Origin: an uncultured Verrucomicrobiota bacterium
GTDB lineage: Bacteria > Verrucomicrobiota > Kiritimatiellia > CAIVKH01
Direction: 5' to 3'
NCBI GenBank assembly: GCA_937872895.1
Contig: CALMUP010000015.1
Span: 1-64,000, forward strand
DNA: 64,000 nt
Position 1 is the first letter of the stretch, and every line of letters begins with the position of its first letter. The notes under the pieces were generated by a model. The model saw only the letters and a list, made by a program, of their open reading frames with translations, was not told the DNA's origin and ran no database searches. The translations under genes and the position numbers were made by a program. Of the stretch, positions 43,634 to 54,543 are shown piece after piece.

Positions 43634-45361
43634 TCAGATCCGGTCCGGCGTATCGATGCCGAGCAGGTTCAGGCCGGTGCGCAGGGTCCGGTCCACCAGG
43701 CCGCACAAGCGGATGCGGCTCTCGCGGACCCCTTCGTCCGCCTTCAGGAACGGCACGTTCTGGTAGAACCGGCTGTAGAGCTGGGCCAGTTCGAACAGGT
43801 AGTCGGCCAGCAGGTTCGGGCGGAACTGGTTCGCCGCGCGGCCGAGCACGTCGGCGAAGCGCAGCAGCCGGTTGGCCAGCAGGCGCTCGACCGGTTCGTT
43901 CAGCACGATCGGATACGTCTCGAACCGTCCCTCCGGGAACCGCTCGCGGTACTTGTCCTTCACGCTGGCCACCCGGGCGCAGGCGTATTGCAGGTACGGG
44001 GCCGAATTGCCCTCGAGGGCCATCGCCTTCTCCCAGGTGAAGGTGATCATGCTCTGCGGATTCTGGCTCAGATCGGCGTACTTCACCGCACCGATGCCGA
44101 CCGCGCGGGCGACCTCCCGCTGCTGGGCTTCGGGCATATCCGGGCTCGACTGCTTCACCATCTCCAGCGCGCGCGCCTCGGCCTCGTCGAGCAACCGCTC
44201 GAGCTTGATCACATTGCCCTGGCGCGTCGAGAACGTGCCCTCGGGCAGGCGCATCAGGCCGAACCAGATGTGCTCCAGCCGGGTGGTCACGCCGATCCGG
44301 CGGCAGACCGTGAAGAACTGCTTGAAGTGCAATTGCTGGCGGTCATCGGTCACGTAGAGGATCCGGTCCGGCGCGAATTCCTTCACGCGCGACAGCACGG
44401 TGCCGATGTCGGTGGTGGCGTAATTGAAGCCGCCGTCGGACTTCCGCACGATGCAGACCGGCAGCTTCTCCGCCTCGAGGTTCACCACCAGCGCGCCTTC
44501 GCTCTCCTCCACCAGGTTGTGATGCTGCAGCAACGTCAGCACCGAGGGGAGGTCGGCATCGTAGAAACTTTCGCCGCGGGTCAGGTCGAACGACACGCCG
44601 AGGCGGCGGTAGATGCGGTCGAATTCCTTCAGGCTCACCTCGACGAACGATTTCCACAGGCGGCGGTTCTCCTCGTCGCCGCGCTGCAGCTTCACCAGTT
44701 CGGCGCGCGCCTGGTTCATCCATGCCTCGTCCTGCTTTGCCCGGTTGTAGCTCTCGACATAGCAGCGTTCGAGTTCGTGGACCGGCTCGGTGGCCAGCGC
44801 CTCCTCGTTGCGGAAGTGGCGGTAACCGAGGATCAGCACACCGAACTGGGTGCCCCAGTCGCCGAGGTGGTTGTCGGCGATCACCCGGTGGCCGAGGTGG
44901 CGGAACATGCGGTCCAGCGCGTTGCCGATCACGGTCGAGCGGATGTGCGCGATGTGCATCGGCTTGGCGATGTTCGGGCTCGAGTAGTCGATGATGATTG
45001 TCTCCGGCTGCGCCGCCGCGGGCACGCCGATGCGCGGATCGCGGTCCATCGCATCCAGCCGCGCCGCCACCCAGGTATCGGCCAGCGTGATGTTGATGTA
45101 ACCGGGACCGGCGATGTCCAGCTTCGCGATCATGTCCGGCCGGGAACAGGTATCGACGAACTGCTGGCTGATCGCCCGCGGCGCCTTCCCCAGTTGCTTG
45201 GCCAGGCCCAGCGCCGCATTGCACTGGTAATCGCCGAACTGGTCGTTCGTCGCGACCACCACGTCGACCGGGGCGCCTACCGGGAGATCGGGGAAAATCC
45301 GAAAAAACTCCGCACGGGCCCACTCGGTCAACTGCTGCTCCATCGTCAGATTCATGTTCAT
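43634..45361 (-). CDS. argS: Arginyl-tRNA synthetase
   Basis: A 575-aa class I synthetase. N-terminal Add1 domain with YQCNAALGLAKQLG, then SSPNIAKPMHIAHIRSTVIG (HIGH motif as HIAH), LGDWGTQFG, YATTDIGTVLSRVKEF, and STRQGNVIKLERLL in place of KMSKS, which is usual for ArgRS. The C-terminal DALR anticodon-binding domain is present with FYQNVPF. Complete. The first ATG is used; two more in-frame ATGs follow within 21 bases. Confidence 0.97.
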   Translation of the reverse strand: MNMNLTMEQQLTEWARAEFFRIFPDLPVGAPVDVVVATNDQFGDYQCNAALGLAKQLGKAPRAISQQFVDTCSRPDMIAKLDIAGPGYINITLADTWVAARLDAMDRDPRIGVPAAAQPETIIIDYSSPNIAKPMHIAHIRSTVIGNALDRMFRHLGHRVIADNHLGDWGTQFGVLILGYRHFRNEEALATEPVHELERCYVESYNRAKQDEAWMNQARAELVKLQRGDEENRRLWKSFVEVSLKEFDRIYRRLGVSFDLTRGESFYDADLPSVLTLLQHHNLVEESEGALVVNLEAEKLPVCIVRKSDGGFNYATTDIGTVLSRVKEFAPDRILYVTDDRQQLHFKQFFTVCRRIGVTTRLEHIWFGLMRLPEGTFSTRQGNVIKLERLLDEAEARALEMVKQSSPDMPEAQQREVARAVGIGAVKYADLSQNPQSMITFTWEKAMALEGNSAPYLQYACARVASVKDKYRERFPEGRFETYPIVLNEPVERLLANRLLRFADVLGRAANQFRPNLLADYLFELAQLYSRFYQNVPFLKADEGVRESRIRLCGLVDRTLRTGLNLLGIDTPDRI

Positions 45362-45455
45362 ACCTTCCGGAAACGGGGAAACTTGCGCAAAAACGGTAAC
45401 ATTTTTCTAATTCTTTTGGGGCTTACACCGTCCGGAAAAACGTTATGATAAATGC

Positions 45456-45483
45456 TTGAAATAGCGGACTGGATGTGTACATT
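45456..45483 (+). promoter_or_regulatory. Promoter of DUF2934 gene
   Basis: TTGAAA (45456-45461), 16-bp spacer, TACATT (45478-45483), giving a leader of about 60 bases with AGGAG (45535-45539) 8 bp before ATG. Confidence 0.5.
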
Positions 45484-45547
45484 CCGCGACTTAAATCATG
45501 GGACATCGCAAATGTCAAAGCGACATTAACAGACAGGAGTATTTACC

Positions 45548-45907
45548 ATGGCAAAGAGCACTACAGCGAAGAGCGTGAAGAAGGAAACCGTGAAGCCCGC
45601 CGCCCCGGTCAAGGAGAAGGCTGCCCCGAAGGCCAAGGCTCCGGTCAAGCCGGTTGAGGCGCCCAAGCCGGCCCCGGCCGCCGCGAAACCCGCATCGGCG
45701 ACCAAGCCTGTCCCGGCGGCGAAGGCCGCCCCGGCCAAGGCTGCTGCCAAGACCATCTCGGCGCAGGAACGCTACCACATGATCGACGAGGCTGCCTACT
45801 ACCGTGCCGAGAAGAGTGGTTTCCAGGTTGACCCGCACGCGAATTGGGTGGCCGCCGAGAAGGAAATCGACGAACTGCTGGCCAAGCAGAACATCAAGGT
45901 CGGTTAA
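45548..45907 (+). CDS. Lys/Ala/Pro-rich protein with C-terminal DUF2934
   Basis: A 119-aa basic protein. Residues 1-70 are a histone H1-like Lys/Ala/Pro tail (VKPAAPVKEKAAPKAKAPVK). Residues 72-115 (SAQERYHMIDEAAYYRAEKSG then HANWVAAEKEIDELLAKQ) match DUF2934, a short helical domain common in Acidobacteria and PVC bacteria. The tail suggests nucleic-acid binding; this is inference. Its own promoter and terminator flank it. Confidence 0.85.
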   Translation: MAKSTTAKSVKKETVKPAAPVKEKAAPKAKAPVKPVEAPKPAPAAAKPASATKPVPAAKAAPAKAAAKTISAQERYHMIDEAAYYRAEKSGFQVDPHANWVAAEKEIDELLAKQNIKVG

Positions 45908-45946
45908 GTCCGCTTTCGCGGACAGGTGCGACAACCCTGATGATGG

Positions 45947-45981
45947 ACAGGCATGCCTGCGTGGCATGCCTGTTTCTTTTT
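45947..45981 (+). terminator. Rho-independent terminator of DUF2934 gene
   Basis: ACAGGCATGCC (45947-45957) pairs perfectly with GGCATGCCTGT (45963-45973), followed by TTCTTTTT. A small GTCCGC/GCGGAC hairpin precedes it at 45908-45923. Confidence 0.88.
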
Positions 45982-46111
45982 CCGCATCCGCGTCACCCGC
46001 CGGCACGGCGCTGGCCGAAATTGGCTTGTCCGGGTCACGGGCCGGATGGATACTGGTCCGCGAACCGGGATTGCCTGCCCTGTACATGCGACCGGTTCAA
46101 GGAGCGTTGGC

Positions 46112-46756
46112 ATGGAAGCAGTGAAACAATGGATCAACCTGGTGGATGGCATTGTGGCCGTCATTCTGGTCCTCGGGCTCTTCGGCGGCGTTCGCCGCGG
46201 CCTATCCGGCGAATTGCTGCGCGTTATCACCATCGTTGTCGCCCTGCTGATCGGCTGGTATGGTGCCGATACTGCGGCGTCGTGGCTTGCCGATCGCGTT
46301 ACCCTGCCCGACGACGATGTAAGGGTCGTCGCCCTGCTCGGCCTGATTGTCGGCACCTACACCGTACTGGGCATCGTGCGCCATGTGTTCCGTATCATCC
46401 TCGACTTCTCCTTCCGCGGGCGGCTGGAGATCATCGGCGGTGGACTGCTCGGCCTCCTGCGGGCCTCGGTGTTCAGCTCCATCGCGCTGGTCGGAGCCTC
46501 GCTGGTTCCCTCGCCTGCCGTCGAAGCCACCCTGCTCGCCTCGCGGTCCGGCACCTGGGCGGTTGAGCACCTGACCCCGGCCTACCTGTCGTGGGCCGAG
46601 CAACATCCCGGCCTGAAATTGCCCACCAAGGAACAGCCGTTACCCGAGGTCGAACTGCCCGACTTCCCTGTCGACTCACCGGCCATCGAAACCGTGATCG
46701 AGTCCAAACCGCTCGGTCCGTTGATCGACTCGACCGAAGAATTCCTGGAGGAATAG
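46112..46756 (+). CDS. CvpA-family membrane protein
   Basis: A 214-aa protein with four predicted membrane segments: LVDGIVAVILVLGLFGGVRRGLSGELLRVITIVVALLIGWYGA matches the CvpA N-terminal signature (D-x-x-x-x-x-x-x-x-x-G-x-x-x-G). The C-terminal 60 residues are hydrophilic, acidic and probably periplasmic. GGAG lies 7 bp before ATG 46112. It is directly followed by dnaG (5 bp), so the two are cotranscribed. CvpA proteins affect envelope function and biofilm; exact role unknown. Confidence 0.85.
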   Translation: MEAVKQWINLVDGIVAVILVLGLFGGVRRGLSGELLRVITIVVALLIGWYGADTAASWLADRVTLPDDDVRVVALLGLIVGTYTVLGIVRHVFRIILDFSFRGRLEIIGGGLLGLLRASVFSSIALVGASLVPSPAVEATLLASRSGTWAVEHLTPAYLSWAEQHPGLKLPTKEQPLPEVELPDFPVDSPAIETVIESKPLGPLIDSTEEFLEE

Positions 46757-46761
46757 CGGTC

Positions 46762-48630
46762 GTGCCGCCCCCGGACTTCAAGGCGGTGATCGAGACGATC
46801 CGCGACCATAACGAAATCACCGAGGTCATCGGCACCTACGTGCAGCTCAAGCGCGCTGGCGCGTCGTTCAAGGCCTGTTGCCCGTTCCACAAGGAAAAGA
46901 CCCCGTCGTTCCATGTCAATCCGACCCGACAGTCGTTCCACTGCTTCGGGTGCGGTGCCGGCGGCGACGTGTTCAATTTCGTCATGCGCTACGAGAGCCT
47001 CGACTTCATGGCCGCCGCGAAGTTCCTCGCCCAGCGCGCCAACCTCGACGTGGCGTTTGAGAGCGACCGCCCCGGCTCCTCCACCCCCGCCTCGGTGAAG
47101 GAGGACCAATACCGCCTGCACACCCACCTGCGCGATTGGTACCAGCGCTGCCTGCGCGAGAGCCCGCAGGCGGAATCCGCCCGCGCCTACCTCGCCGAAC
47201 GCGCCCTGGAGGGCGAGGCCGCCGGGACGTTCGGCATCGGCTACGCCCCGGCCCGCAACATGGACTGGCCGTCGTGGGCCGCCAAACGCTCGTTCACCAT
47301 GGAACACCTCGTCACCGCCGGCGTGGTGTTGCGCAACGACCACGGCGGCTGGTACGACCGCTTCGCCGACCGGCTGATGTTCCCGATCCACGATGAATCC
47401 GGCCGGGTGATCGGCTTCAGCGGCCGCATCCTGCCGGGCGATCCGCGCGACGCGAAATACGTCAACAGCCCGGAGACCCCGCTGTTCACCAAGAGCCGGG
47501 TGATCTACGCCCTGCACCTCGCCAAGCGCGAGATCCTCGACCAGCGCGAGGCGATCATCTGCGAAGGCCAGATCGATGTGATCCGCTGCCACCTGGCCGG
47601 CGTGAAGAACGCGGTCGCCGCCCAGGGCACCGCGATCACCGAGGAACATGCGCGCATCCTCAAACGGTTCACCGATTCGGTGCGCCTTGTACTGGACTCC
47701 GACAACGCGGGGAAGAAGGCGGCCATGCGTTCCGCCGACGTCCTCGTTGCCGCCGGCCTGAACGTCCGCATCGCCAGCCTGCCCGAGGGCGACGACCCCG
47801 ACTCGCTGATCCGGCGCGCCGGGGCTCCGGCCTTGCGCGCGGCCATCGATACCGCCGTGCCCGAGATCGACTTCATCATCGACACCCTGCTCGCCGCCGA
47901 ACCCGTCCAGGACGATGGTGCCATCCGCCGCACCGCCCGGGTTGTCCTCGAAACCATCGCCCAGGTCCCCTCCGAACTGCGCCGCACCCAGATGCTCCAG
48001 AGCGCGGCCGCCCGCTTCGGCCGCCCCCCGCATGTGCTCGCCTCCGAACTGCGGCAGCTTGAACGCCGCCGCACCCGGAGCGACCGCAACGACCCCGGCG
48101 ACGAGCCACCTGCCGAACCGGCCACGTCGGTCCAGCATCCCCGCGAGGAACTCGAAGTGGTGCGCCTGCTGATCCACTACCCTCTCAGCGCCAACTACCT
48201 GACCGACTACGTCGAGCCCCGCCATTTCCAGAGCGCAACCTGCCGCCTGCTCTACACCATTCTGGCCAACCGGGCCGCCGACCTCCACCTCGATGTCATG
48301 GCCGAATTGCCCGCCGAGGACGACGAGGCCCGCCGCATCGCCGCCATGCTCATGGCCGAGGACCGTTTTGTCGGTGATGAACTCAGCCTCGAGAAGATCG
48401 CCCGCGAGGTCATCATCGCCCTACGCCGGAAAACCTTCGAGCTCGACCGCCGCCGCCTGGAAGCCCGCCGCCGCACCGCCACCGGCGAACAAGCACGCCA
48501 CCTCGACCTCGATATCGCCGAAATCACCCTCCACCTGCACACCCTCCGATCCGGCTGGGAAAAGGCCCGGCCCATGCTCGATCTCCACCGCAGCCTGAAT
48601 CCCCCCGACGAATCCCCCCGGGATGCCTAA
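46762..48630 (+). CDS. dnaG: DNA primase
   Basis: A 622-aa primase starting at GTG 46762, with GGAGGA 9 bp upstream. Zinc ribbon CCPFHKEKTPSFHVNPTR...CFGCGAGGD (about 37-65), RNA-polymerase core with FGIGYAP, RFADRLMFPI, GFSGR and the toprim domain (IICEGQIDVI; LVLDSDNAGKKA). The C-terminal helicase-binding region is helical. It lies between cvpA and rpoD, echoing the dnaG-rpoD order of many bacteria. Confidence 0.96.
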   Translation: MPPPDFKAVIETIRDHNEITEVIGTYVQLKRAGASFKACCPFHKEKTPSFHVNPTRQSFHCFGCGAGGDVFNFVMRYESLDFMAAAKFLAQRANLDVAFESDRPGSSTPASVKEDQYRLHTHLRDWYQRCLRESPQAESARAYLAERALEGEAAGTFGIGYAPARNMDWPSWAAKRSFTMEHLVTAGVVLRNDHGGWYDRFADRLMFPIHDESGRVIGFSGRILPGDPRDAKYVNSPETPLFTKSRVIYALHLAKREILDQREAIICEGQIDVIRCHLAGVKNAVAAQGTAITEEHARILKRFTDSVRLVLDSDNAGKKAAMRSADVLVAAGLNVRIASLPEGDDPDSLIRRAGAPALRAAIDTAVPEIDFIIDTLLAAEPVQDDGAIRRTARVVLETIAQVPSELRRTQMLQSAAARFGRPPHVLASELRQLERRRTRSDRNDPGDEPPAEPATSVQHPREELEVVRLLIHYPLSANYLTDYVEPRHFQSATCRLLYTILANRAADLHLDVMAELPAEDDEARRIAAMLMAEDRFVGDELSLEKIAREVIIALRRKTFELDRRRLEARRRTATGEQARHLDLDIAEITLHLHTLRSGWEKARPMLDLHRSLNPPDESPRDA

Positions 48631-48670
48631 TTCTTAGGCTTGACCAACCCCCCGGGTTTTCACATAAATC

Positions 48671-48690
48671 TTGCCCTTCGTTCCTATAAT
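48671..48690 (+). promoter_or_regulatory. Candidate promoter element of rpoD
   Basis: A consensus TATAAT at 48685-48690 lies 32 bp before the rpoD ATG. A matching -35 at normal spacing is not evident (TTGCCC at 48671 is only 8 bp away). Confidence 0.35.
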
Positions 48691-48722
48691 TAGGTGAAGT
48701 CTATTCATTTGTAGCGAAAACC

Positions 48723-50531
<1,809 letters not shown>

Positions 50532-50655
50532 TCCGCGCCACCCTCCCGCTCCGGCCCGCGGCCTGCACGCCGCAGCGGGAGGACCGATCCTATCCGGCTT
50601 GATTCCCGGAACCCGTTGGCGTAGCGTTCCTAATGTACCGAAAAGGTCGGTTCTG

Positions 50656-50683
50656 AACCGCGGATTACGCTGATTTCGCAGAT
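50656..50683 (-). repeat. Nonamer repeat (inverted orientation)
   Basis: On the minus strand: ATCTGCGAA ATCAGCGTA then ATCCGCGGT, three 9-bp units in the style of 3855-3997. It lies in the 50532-50791 spacer between rpoD and the kinase gene; nothing else is seen there. Confidence 0.5.
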
Positions 50684-50791
50684 GAAGAGCGGAGCATCCA
50701 CCCGATGCCGTCCGCTACGATCGATGAGATTCGCGGCACCTTTGCGGATACAGGAACAGAAACGCAGAACGGGTATAACCGGGGGTTGACG

Positions 50792-52141
50792 ATGCATACA
50801 GCGGATGGTTCGGCACGCAGCGTGATCAAGCGGGACGGAAACGTGGTTCCCTTCGACCGGGACCGGATCGCCACCGCCATCTTCAAGGCCGCCGCGACGG
50901 TCGGCGGCTCCGACCGCGCCACCTCCGAGAAACTCGCCGCAGAGGTCGAGCAACAACTCCTTCCCACCTACAGCAAGGGCGCCATCCCGTCGGTCGAGGA
51001 CGTCCAGGACATGGTCGAAGCCGTGCTGATCAACAACGGCCATGTGCGTACCTCCCGCGCCTTCATCATCTACCGCCACGAACGCGCCCAGGCCCGCGCC
51101 GCCCGCATGGACCGGTTCGAGGCCACCGACAACATCCCCTACAAGAAGATCTACGAGGTCCTGCGCTGGAACATGGCCCACGAGTGCGAGACCGTCGAGT
51201 CGCTGAACGAGCTGATCGCCACCGGCAAGTTCCCCGAGCTCGTCCACGCCTCGAACGAGCGCTACCACAACGAGGTGGTCAAAGGCGCGGAGAAGATCAT
51301 CGCCCGCCTCCCCGATATCCGCATCGCCATCATTGCCGGCCCCTCGTCCTCCGGCAAGACCACCACCACGATCAAGGTCGGCGAGGCCCTGAAGAAGGCC
51401 GGACGCGAGCTGGTCGCCATCAACATCGATCACTACTTCTTCGACCTCGACCACCACCCGAAGGACGAGTTCGGCGACTACGACTACGAGACCCCCCAGG
51501 CCCTCGACCTCGACCTGATCAACCAGCACCTCGTGCAGTTGCTCGAAGGCAAGACCATCAAGACCCCGCACTACGATTTCAAGACCGGCACCCGCAAGCT
51601 CGACGTGCACGAACTCTCGCTCGCCCCGAACCAGATCCTGCTGATCGACAGCCTGCACGGCCTGTACGGCGACATGACCCGCGACATTCCCGCCGCGAAC
51701 AAGTTCCGCCTGTACATCGAAACCCTCGGCCAGCTCCGCGACGCCAACGACAACTTCATGCGCTGGGCCGACAACCGCCTGCTCCGCCGGATGATCCGCG
51801 ACAGCTGGCACCGCAACCTCCAGCCCATCCAGACCCTGACCCACTGGCACTACGTGCGCCGCAGCGAGCTGAAGAACATCATCCCGTTCATCGGCACGGC
51901 GGACTACCTGGTCAACAGCGCCCTGCCCTACGAGATCCCCATCCACAAGGCCAAGCTGTTCTCCTTCTTCCCGAAGGCGATGGACATGTTCCGTGATGAA
52001 CCCAAACGCCAGGACGCCTACATCCGCGCCCGCCGCGTATTCGAACTGCTGGACCAGATCACCGCCGTCGAGGACGACAGCGTCGTGCCGAAGGATGCCC
52101 TGCTCCGCGAATTCATTGGCGGCAGCGTGTACAAGTATTGA
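50792..52141 (+). CDS. ATP-cone / uridine-kinase-like P-loop protein
   Basis: A 449-aa fusion. The N-terminus (SVIKRDGNVVPFDRDRIATAIFKAA to RAFIIYRHERAQAR, about 10-105) is an ATP-cone as in NrdR and ribonucleotide reductases. The remainder is a phosphoribulokinase/uridine-kinase-type P-loop domain: IAIIAGPSSSGKTTTTIKVGEAL (Walker A), INIDHYFFDLDHHPKDEFGDYDYETPQALDLDL, and NQILLIDSLHGLYGD. ATP-cone control of a nucleoside kinase is inferred. GGGGG is 6 bp before ATG 50792; the frame is open further upstream but includes the repeat region. Confidence 0.85.
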   Translation: MHTADGSARSVIKRDGNVVPFDRDRIATAIFKAAATVGGSDRATSEKLAAEVEQQLLPTYSKGAIPSVEDVQDMVEAVLINNGHVRTSRAFIIYRHERAQARAARMDRFEATDNIPYKKIYEVLRWNMAHECETVESLNELIATGKFPELVHASNERYHNEVVKGAEKIIARLPDIRIAIIAGPSSSGKTTTTIKVGEALKKAGRELVAINIDHYFFDLDHHPKDEFGDYDYETPQALDLDLINQHLVQLLEGKTIKTPHYDFKTGTRKLDVHELSLAPNQILLIDSLHGLYGDMTRDIPAANKFRLYIETLGQLRDANDNFMRWADNRLLRRMIRDSWHRNLQPIQTLTHWHYVRRSELKNIIPFIGTADYLVNSALPYEIPIHKAKLFSFFPKAMDMFRDEPKRQDAYIRARRVFELLDQITAVEDDSVVPKDALLREFIGGSVYKY

Positions 52142-52209
52142 GCATCTTTTCTTCCCTTTTTCCGCTGGTTGGTGTTGAGTCGTGCCCGTGAAACGGAAGG
52201 AGACCCCGC

Positions 52210-53760
52210 ATGACCATCCCGTCCCTTGTTGATGCCCAGCGCCGATCCGCGGCCACCTACCCCGACCATGCCGCCATCGTGTTCAACGGCCGTACCACCA
52301 CCCACCGCGCGTTCGACGAGGCAAGCGACCGCGTGGCCACCGGCCTGGCCGCCGCCGGCATCGCCCCCGGCGACCACGTCGGCCTGTACGCGGTGAACAG
52401 CGACGCCTTCGCCATCACCTACTTCGGCATCCTCAAGGCCGGCGCCACCGTGGTCCCGATCAACCTGCTGCTGAACCCGAAGGAGGTCGCCTACAACCTG
52501 AACGATGCCGGGGTCCGCGGGGTGATCTATTCCGACCCGATGGGCACGCCGATGAAGGAAGTCCGCACCCTGCTGCCCGCGACGACGCTCTACTGGTGCC
52601 TCGGCCAGGGCAAAGCCGATCCGGCCGACCGGGCCTGGACGGATCTCGCCGCCACCACCGGAACCCCGCCGACCTTGTCCATCCGGCCCGCCGAGGACCT
52701 CGCCGCCATCCTCTACACCTCCGGGACAACCGGGTACCCGAAGGGCGCGATGCTGACCCACGCCAACCTGGCCTCGAACGCGAAGAGCATCAGCGAGGCG
52801 CTGCGCCTCGTCCCCGGCGAGGATGTGCTGCTGGTCGTGTTGCCGATGTTCCACGCCTTCGCCGCGACCGTGGGCATGATCTTCCCGCTGCTGAACGGCT
52901 GCACCCTGATCCCGCTGCCCAAATTCGAACCGCAACTGGTCGCCGACACCGTCCAGCAGTACGCGGTGACCATCCTGCCCGCCGTCCCCAGCATGTACAA
53001 CGTGCTGCTCCGCCTGCCCGAGGCCGAGGTGGCGAAGTTCGCCACGGTGAAGTTCTGCATCTCCGGAGGGGCCGCCCTGCCCGCCGAGGTCATGCGCCAG
53101 TTCGAGGCGAAGTTCGGCAAGTACATCTACGAGGGCGACGGGCCGACCGAGTGTTCGCCCTGCACCTGCGTGAACCCGATCGGCGGCGAACGCAAGATCA
53201 GCTCGGTCGGCCGGGTCGTTCCCGACGTCGAGATGAAGATCATGGACGACCAGGGCCGCGAACTGCCGCAAGGCCAGATGGGCGAGATCTGCGTCCGCGG
53301 ACCGAACGTGATGAAAGGCTACTGGAACCGGCCCGACGATACTCGCGAATCGTTCTGGGGCGACTGGTTCAAGACCGGCGACCTCGGTTACGTCGATGCC
53401 GACGGCTATTTCTACATCGTGGACCGCAAGAAGGACATGATCATCGTCAACGGCATGAACGTCTACCCGCGCATCATCGAGGAGGCCCTGTTCAAGCATC
53501 CCGCGGTGAAGGAGGCGGCGGTGGTCGGCGAACCCGATGAGTTGCACGGCGAAAAAGCCGTCGCCTTCGTCGTGGCCAAGGACGGTATGACCCTGACCGA
53601 GGCGGAGGTGCGCGCCTGGTGCCGCGACCACCTCGGCCGCCACGAGATCCCGCGCAAGGTCCACCTGATCGACAAGCTGCCCCGCAACGCCGCCGGCAAG
53701 GTGTTGAAACGCGAATTGCGCAAAGCCGGTGAACACGAACGCGGCGTGCACGATACCTGA
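52210..53760 (+). CDS. Long-chain fatty acid-CoA ligase family (AMP-binding)
   Basis: A 516-aa adenylate-forming enzyme. LYTSGTTGYPKGAMLTH (P-loop, A3), GDGPTECSP (A5, usually YGxTE), WFKTGDLGYVDADGYFYIVDRKKDMIIVNGMNVYPRIIEE (A7-A8) and PRNAAGKVLKREL with the catalytic Lys (A10). Activates a carboxylic acid to acyl-AMP and acyl-CoA; chain length not assignable. AAGGAG is 7 bp before ATG. Confidence 0.92.
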   Translation: MTIPSLVDAQRRSAATYPDHAAIVFNGRTTTHRAFDEASDRVATGLAAAGIAPGDHVGLYAVNSDAFAITYFGILKAGATVVPINLLLNPKEVAYNLNDAGVRGVIYSDPMGTPMKEVRTLLPATTLYWCLGQGKADPADRAWTDLAATTGTPPTLSIRPAEDLAAILYTSGTTGYPKGAMLTHANLASNAKSISEALRLVPGEDVLLVVLPMFHAFAATVGMIFPLLNGCTLIPLPKFEPQLVADTVQQYAVTILPAVPSMYNVLLRLPEAEVAKFATVKFCISGGAALPAEVMRQFEAKFGKYIYEGDGPTECSPCTCVNPIGGERKISSVGRVVPDVEMKIMDDQGRELPQGQMGEICVRGPNVMKGYWNRPDDTRESFWGDWFKTGDLGYVDADGYFYIVDRKKDMIIVNGMNVYPRIIEEALFKHPAVKEAAVVGEPDELHGEKAVAFVVAKDGMTLTEAEVRAWCRDHLGRHEIPRKVHLIDKLPRNAAGKVLKRELRKAGEHERGVHDT

Positions 53761-54028
53761 GCCTGAAGCATGGCCCGGGCAAGCTTACCGCGTCCTGGGG
53801 ATAAGCCGTGCCACCGGTTGCAAACGACCAACCACCCTGGATGGAGCGCGTTGCCCCAAGCGGGTTGGTGACACGTGCCGCACGGACCCCATCGTCCTGG
53901 AGGCTTGGTCTGATTGGCGGGAGGATAAGGCTGATCGCTTGTTCCTCGTATTCTCTATTCCATATGGAACACGACAGGAATTAATCGGCTATCTTGCCAA
54001 GAAATTCACTTATGGGTAGGTTTCAGGC

Positions 54029-54286
54029 ATGACAACAGTCCAGGAAATTGAACAAGCGATTACCAAGCTGCCTCCGGAGAAACTCGCGGAGTTTCGCTCT
54101 TGGTATACCGAATTCGATGCTGCGCAATGGGATGCGCAGATTGAATCCGATGTTCGGGCAGGTAAACTTGATGTGTTCGCGGATAAAGCTCTGGATGATC
54201 TTGCGCAGAAACGGTGCAAGCCACTGAGAAGCATCATGCGAGTCCCCAATTCTGGAACACCTACAATCAACTACCGTCCGAAATAA
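54029..54286 (+). CDS. Antitoxin-like protein of a decayed toxin-antitoxin locus
   Basis: An 85-aa protein: TTVQEIEQAITKLPPEKLAEFRSWYTEFDAAQWDAQIESDVRAGKLDVFADKALDDLAQKR matches a family of short helical antitoxins paired with RelE/ParE-type toxins. The last 20 residues (RSIMRVPNSGTPTINYRPK) read through the toxin frame rather than ending just before it, suggesting a changed stop. The DNA here is AT-richer than its neighbours. The partner toxin has an internal stop. Confidence 0.75.
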   Translation: MTTVQEIEQAITKLPPEKLAEFRSWYTEFDAAQWDAQIESDVRAGKLDVFADKALDDLAQKRCKPLRSIMRVPNSGTPTINYRPK

Positions 54287-54483
54287 GGCAGGTTGCCGAC
54301 AAGAACTTCGAACTTCTCAAATGAGATCCTCGGCATCTATCGCTCCAACTGAAGAAAACGGGCCGCTTTTGGTCAGTTCGCGTTGGCTTGGACCATCGGG
54401 CACTCGCCGTTGAATGCGCAGATGGCCTTGTTGTTTGGTTCTGGATCGGAAATCACGCCGACTATGATCGCTTGGTCAAGTAG
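54214..54483 (+). pseudogene. RelE/ParE-like toxin with internal stop
   Basis: A GTG-started frame reads EKHHASPQFWNTYNQLPS, IRQVADKNFELLK, TGA, then DPRHLSLQLKKTGRFWSV, RVGLDHRALAVECADG, LVWFWIGNHADYDRLVK and TAG. The parts before and after the TGA (54322-54324, codon 37) join in one frame into a complete toxin of about 89 residues, so one nonsense change has inactivated it. It overlaps the antitoxin gene. Read-through or recoding cannot be excluded but nothing suggests it. Confidence 0.8.
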
Positions 54484-54543
54484 AAGTGCGCAATCTTGTC
54501 CCGCTGGAGCATGGCCGAAGCGGTCGGCTCTGCGGTTTACCCA

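Noticed and set aside
53830-53875. Inverted repeat ACCAACC / GGTTGGT before the decayed toxin-antitoxin locus, resembling attC boxes
   Set aside because: The outer boxes pair, but the inner arms do not form a convincing stem, so it was not counted with the four sites in the 35-36.7 kb island.
53729-54019. A 96-aa open frame before the decayed antitoxin, ending RQELIGYLAKKFTYG
   Set aside because: Its only good start overlaps the acyl-CoA ligase gene, the first half is GC-rich spacer and no family is recognised. The AT-rich last 30 codons could be a gene remnant but cannot be supported.
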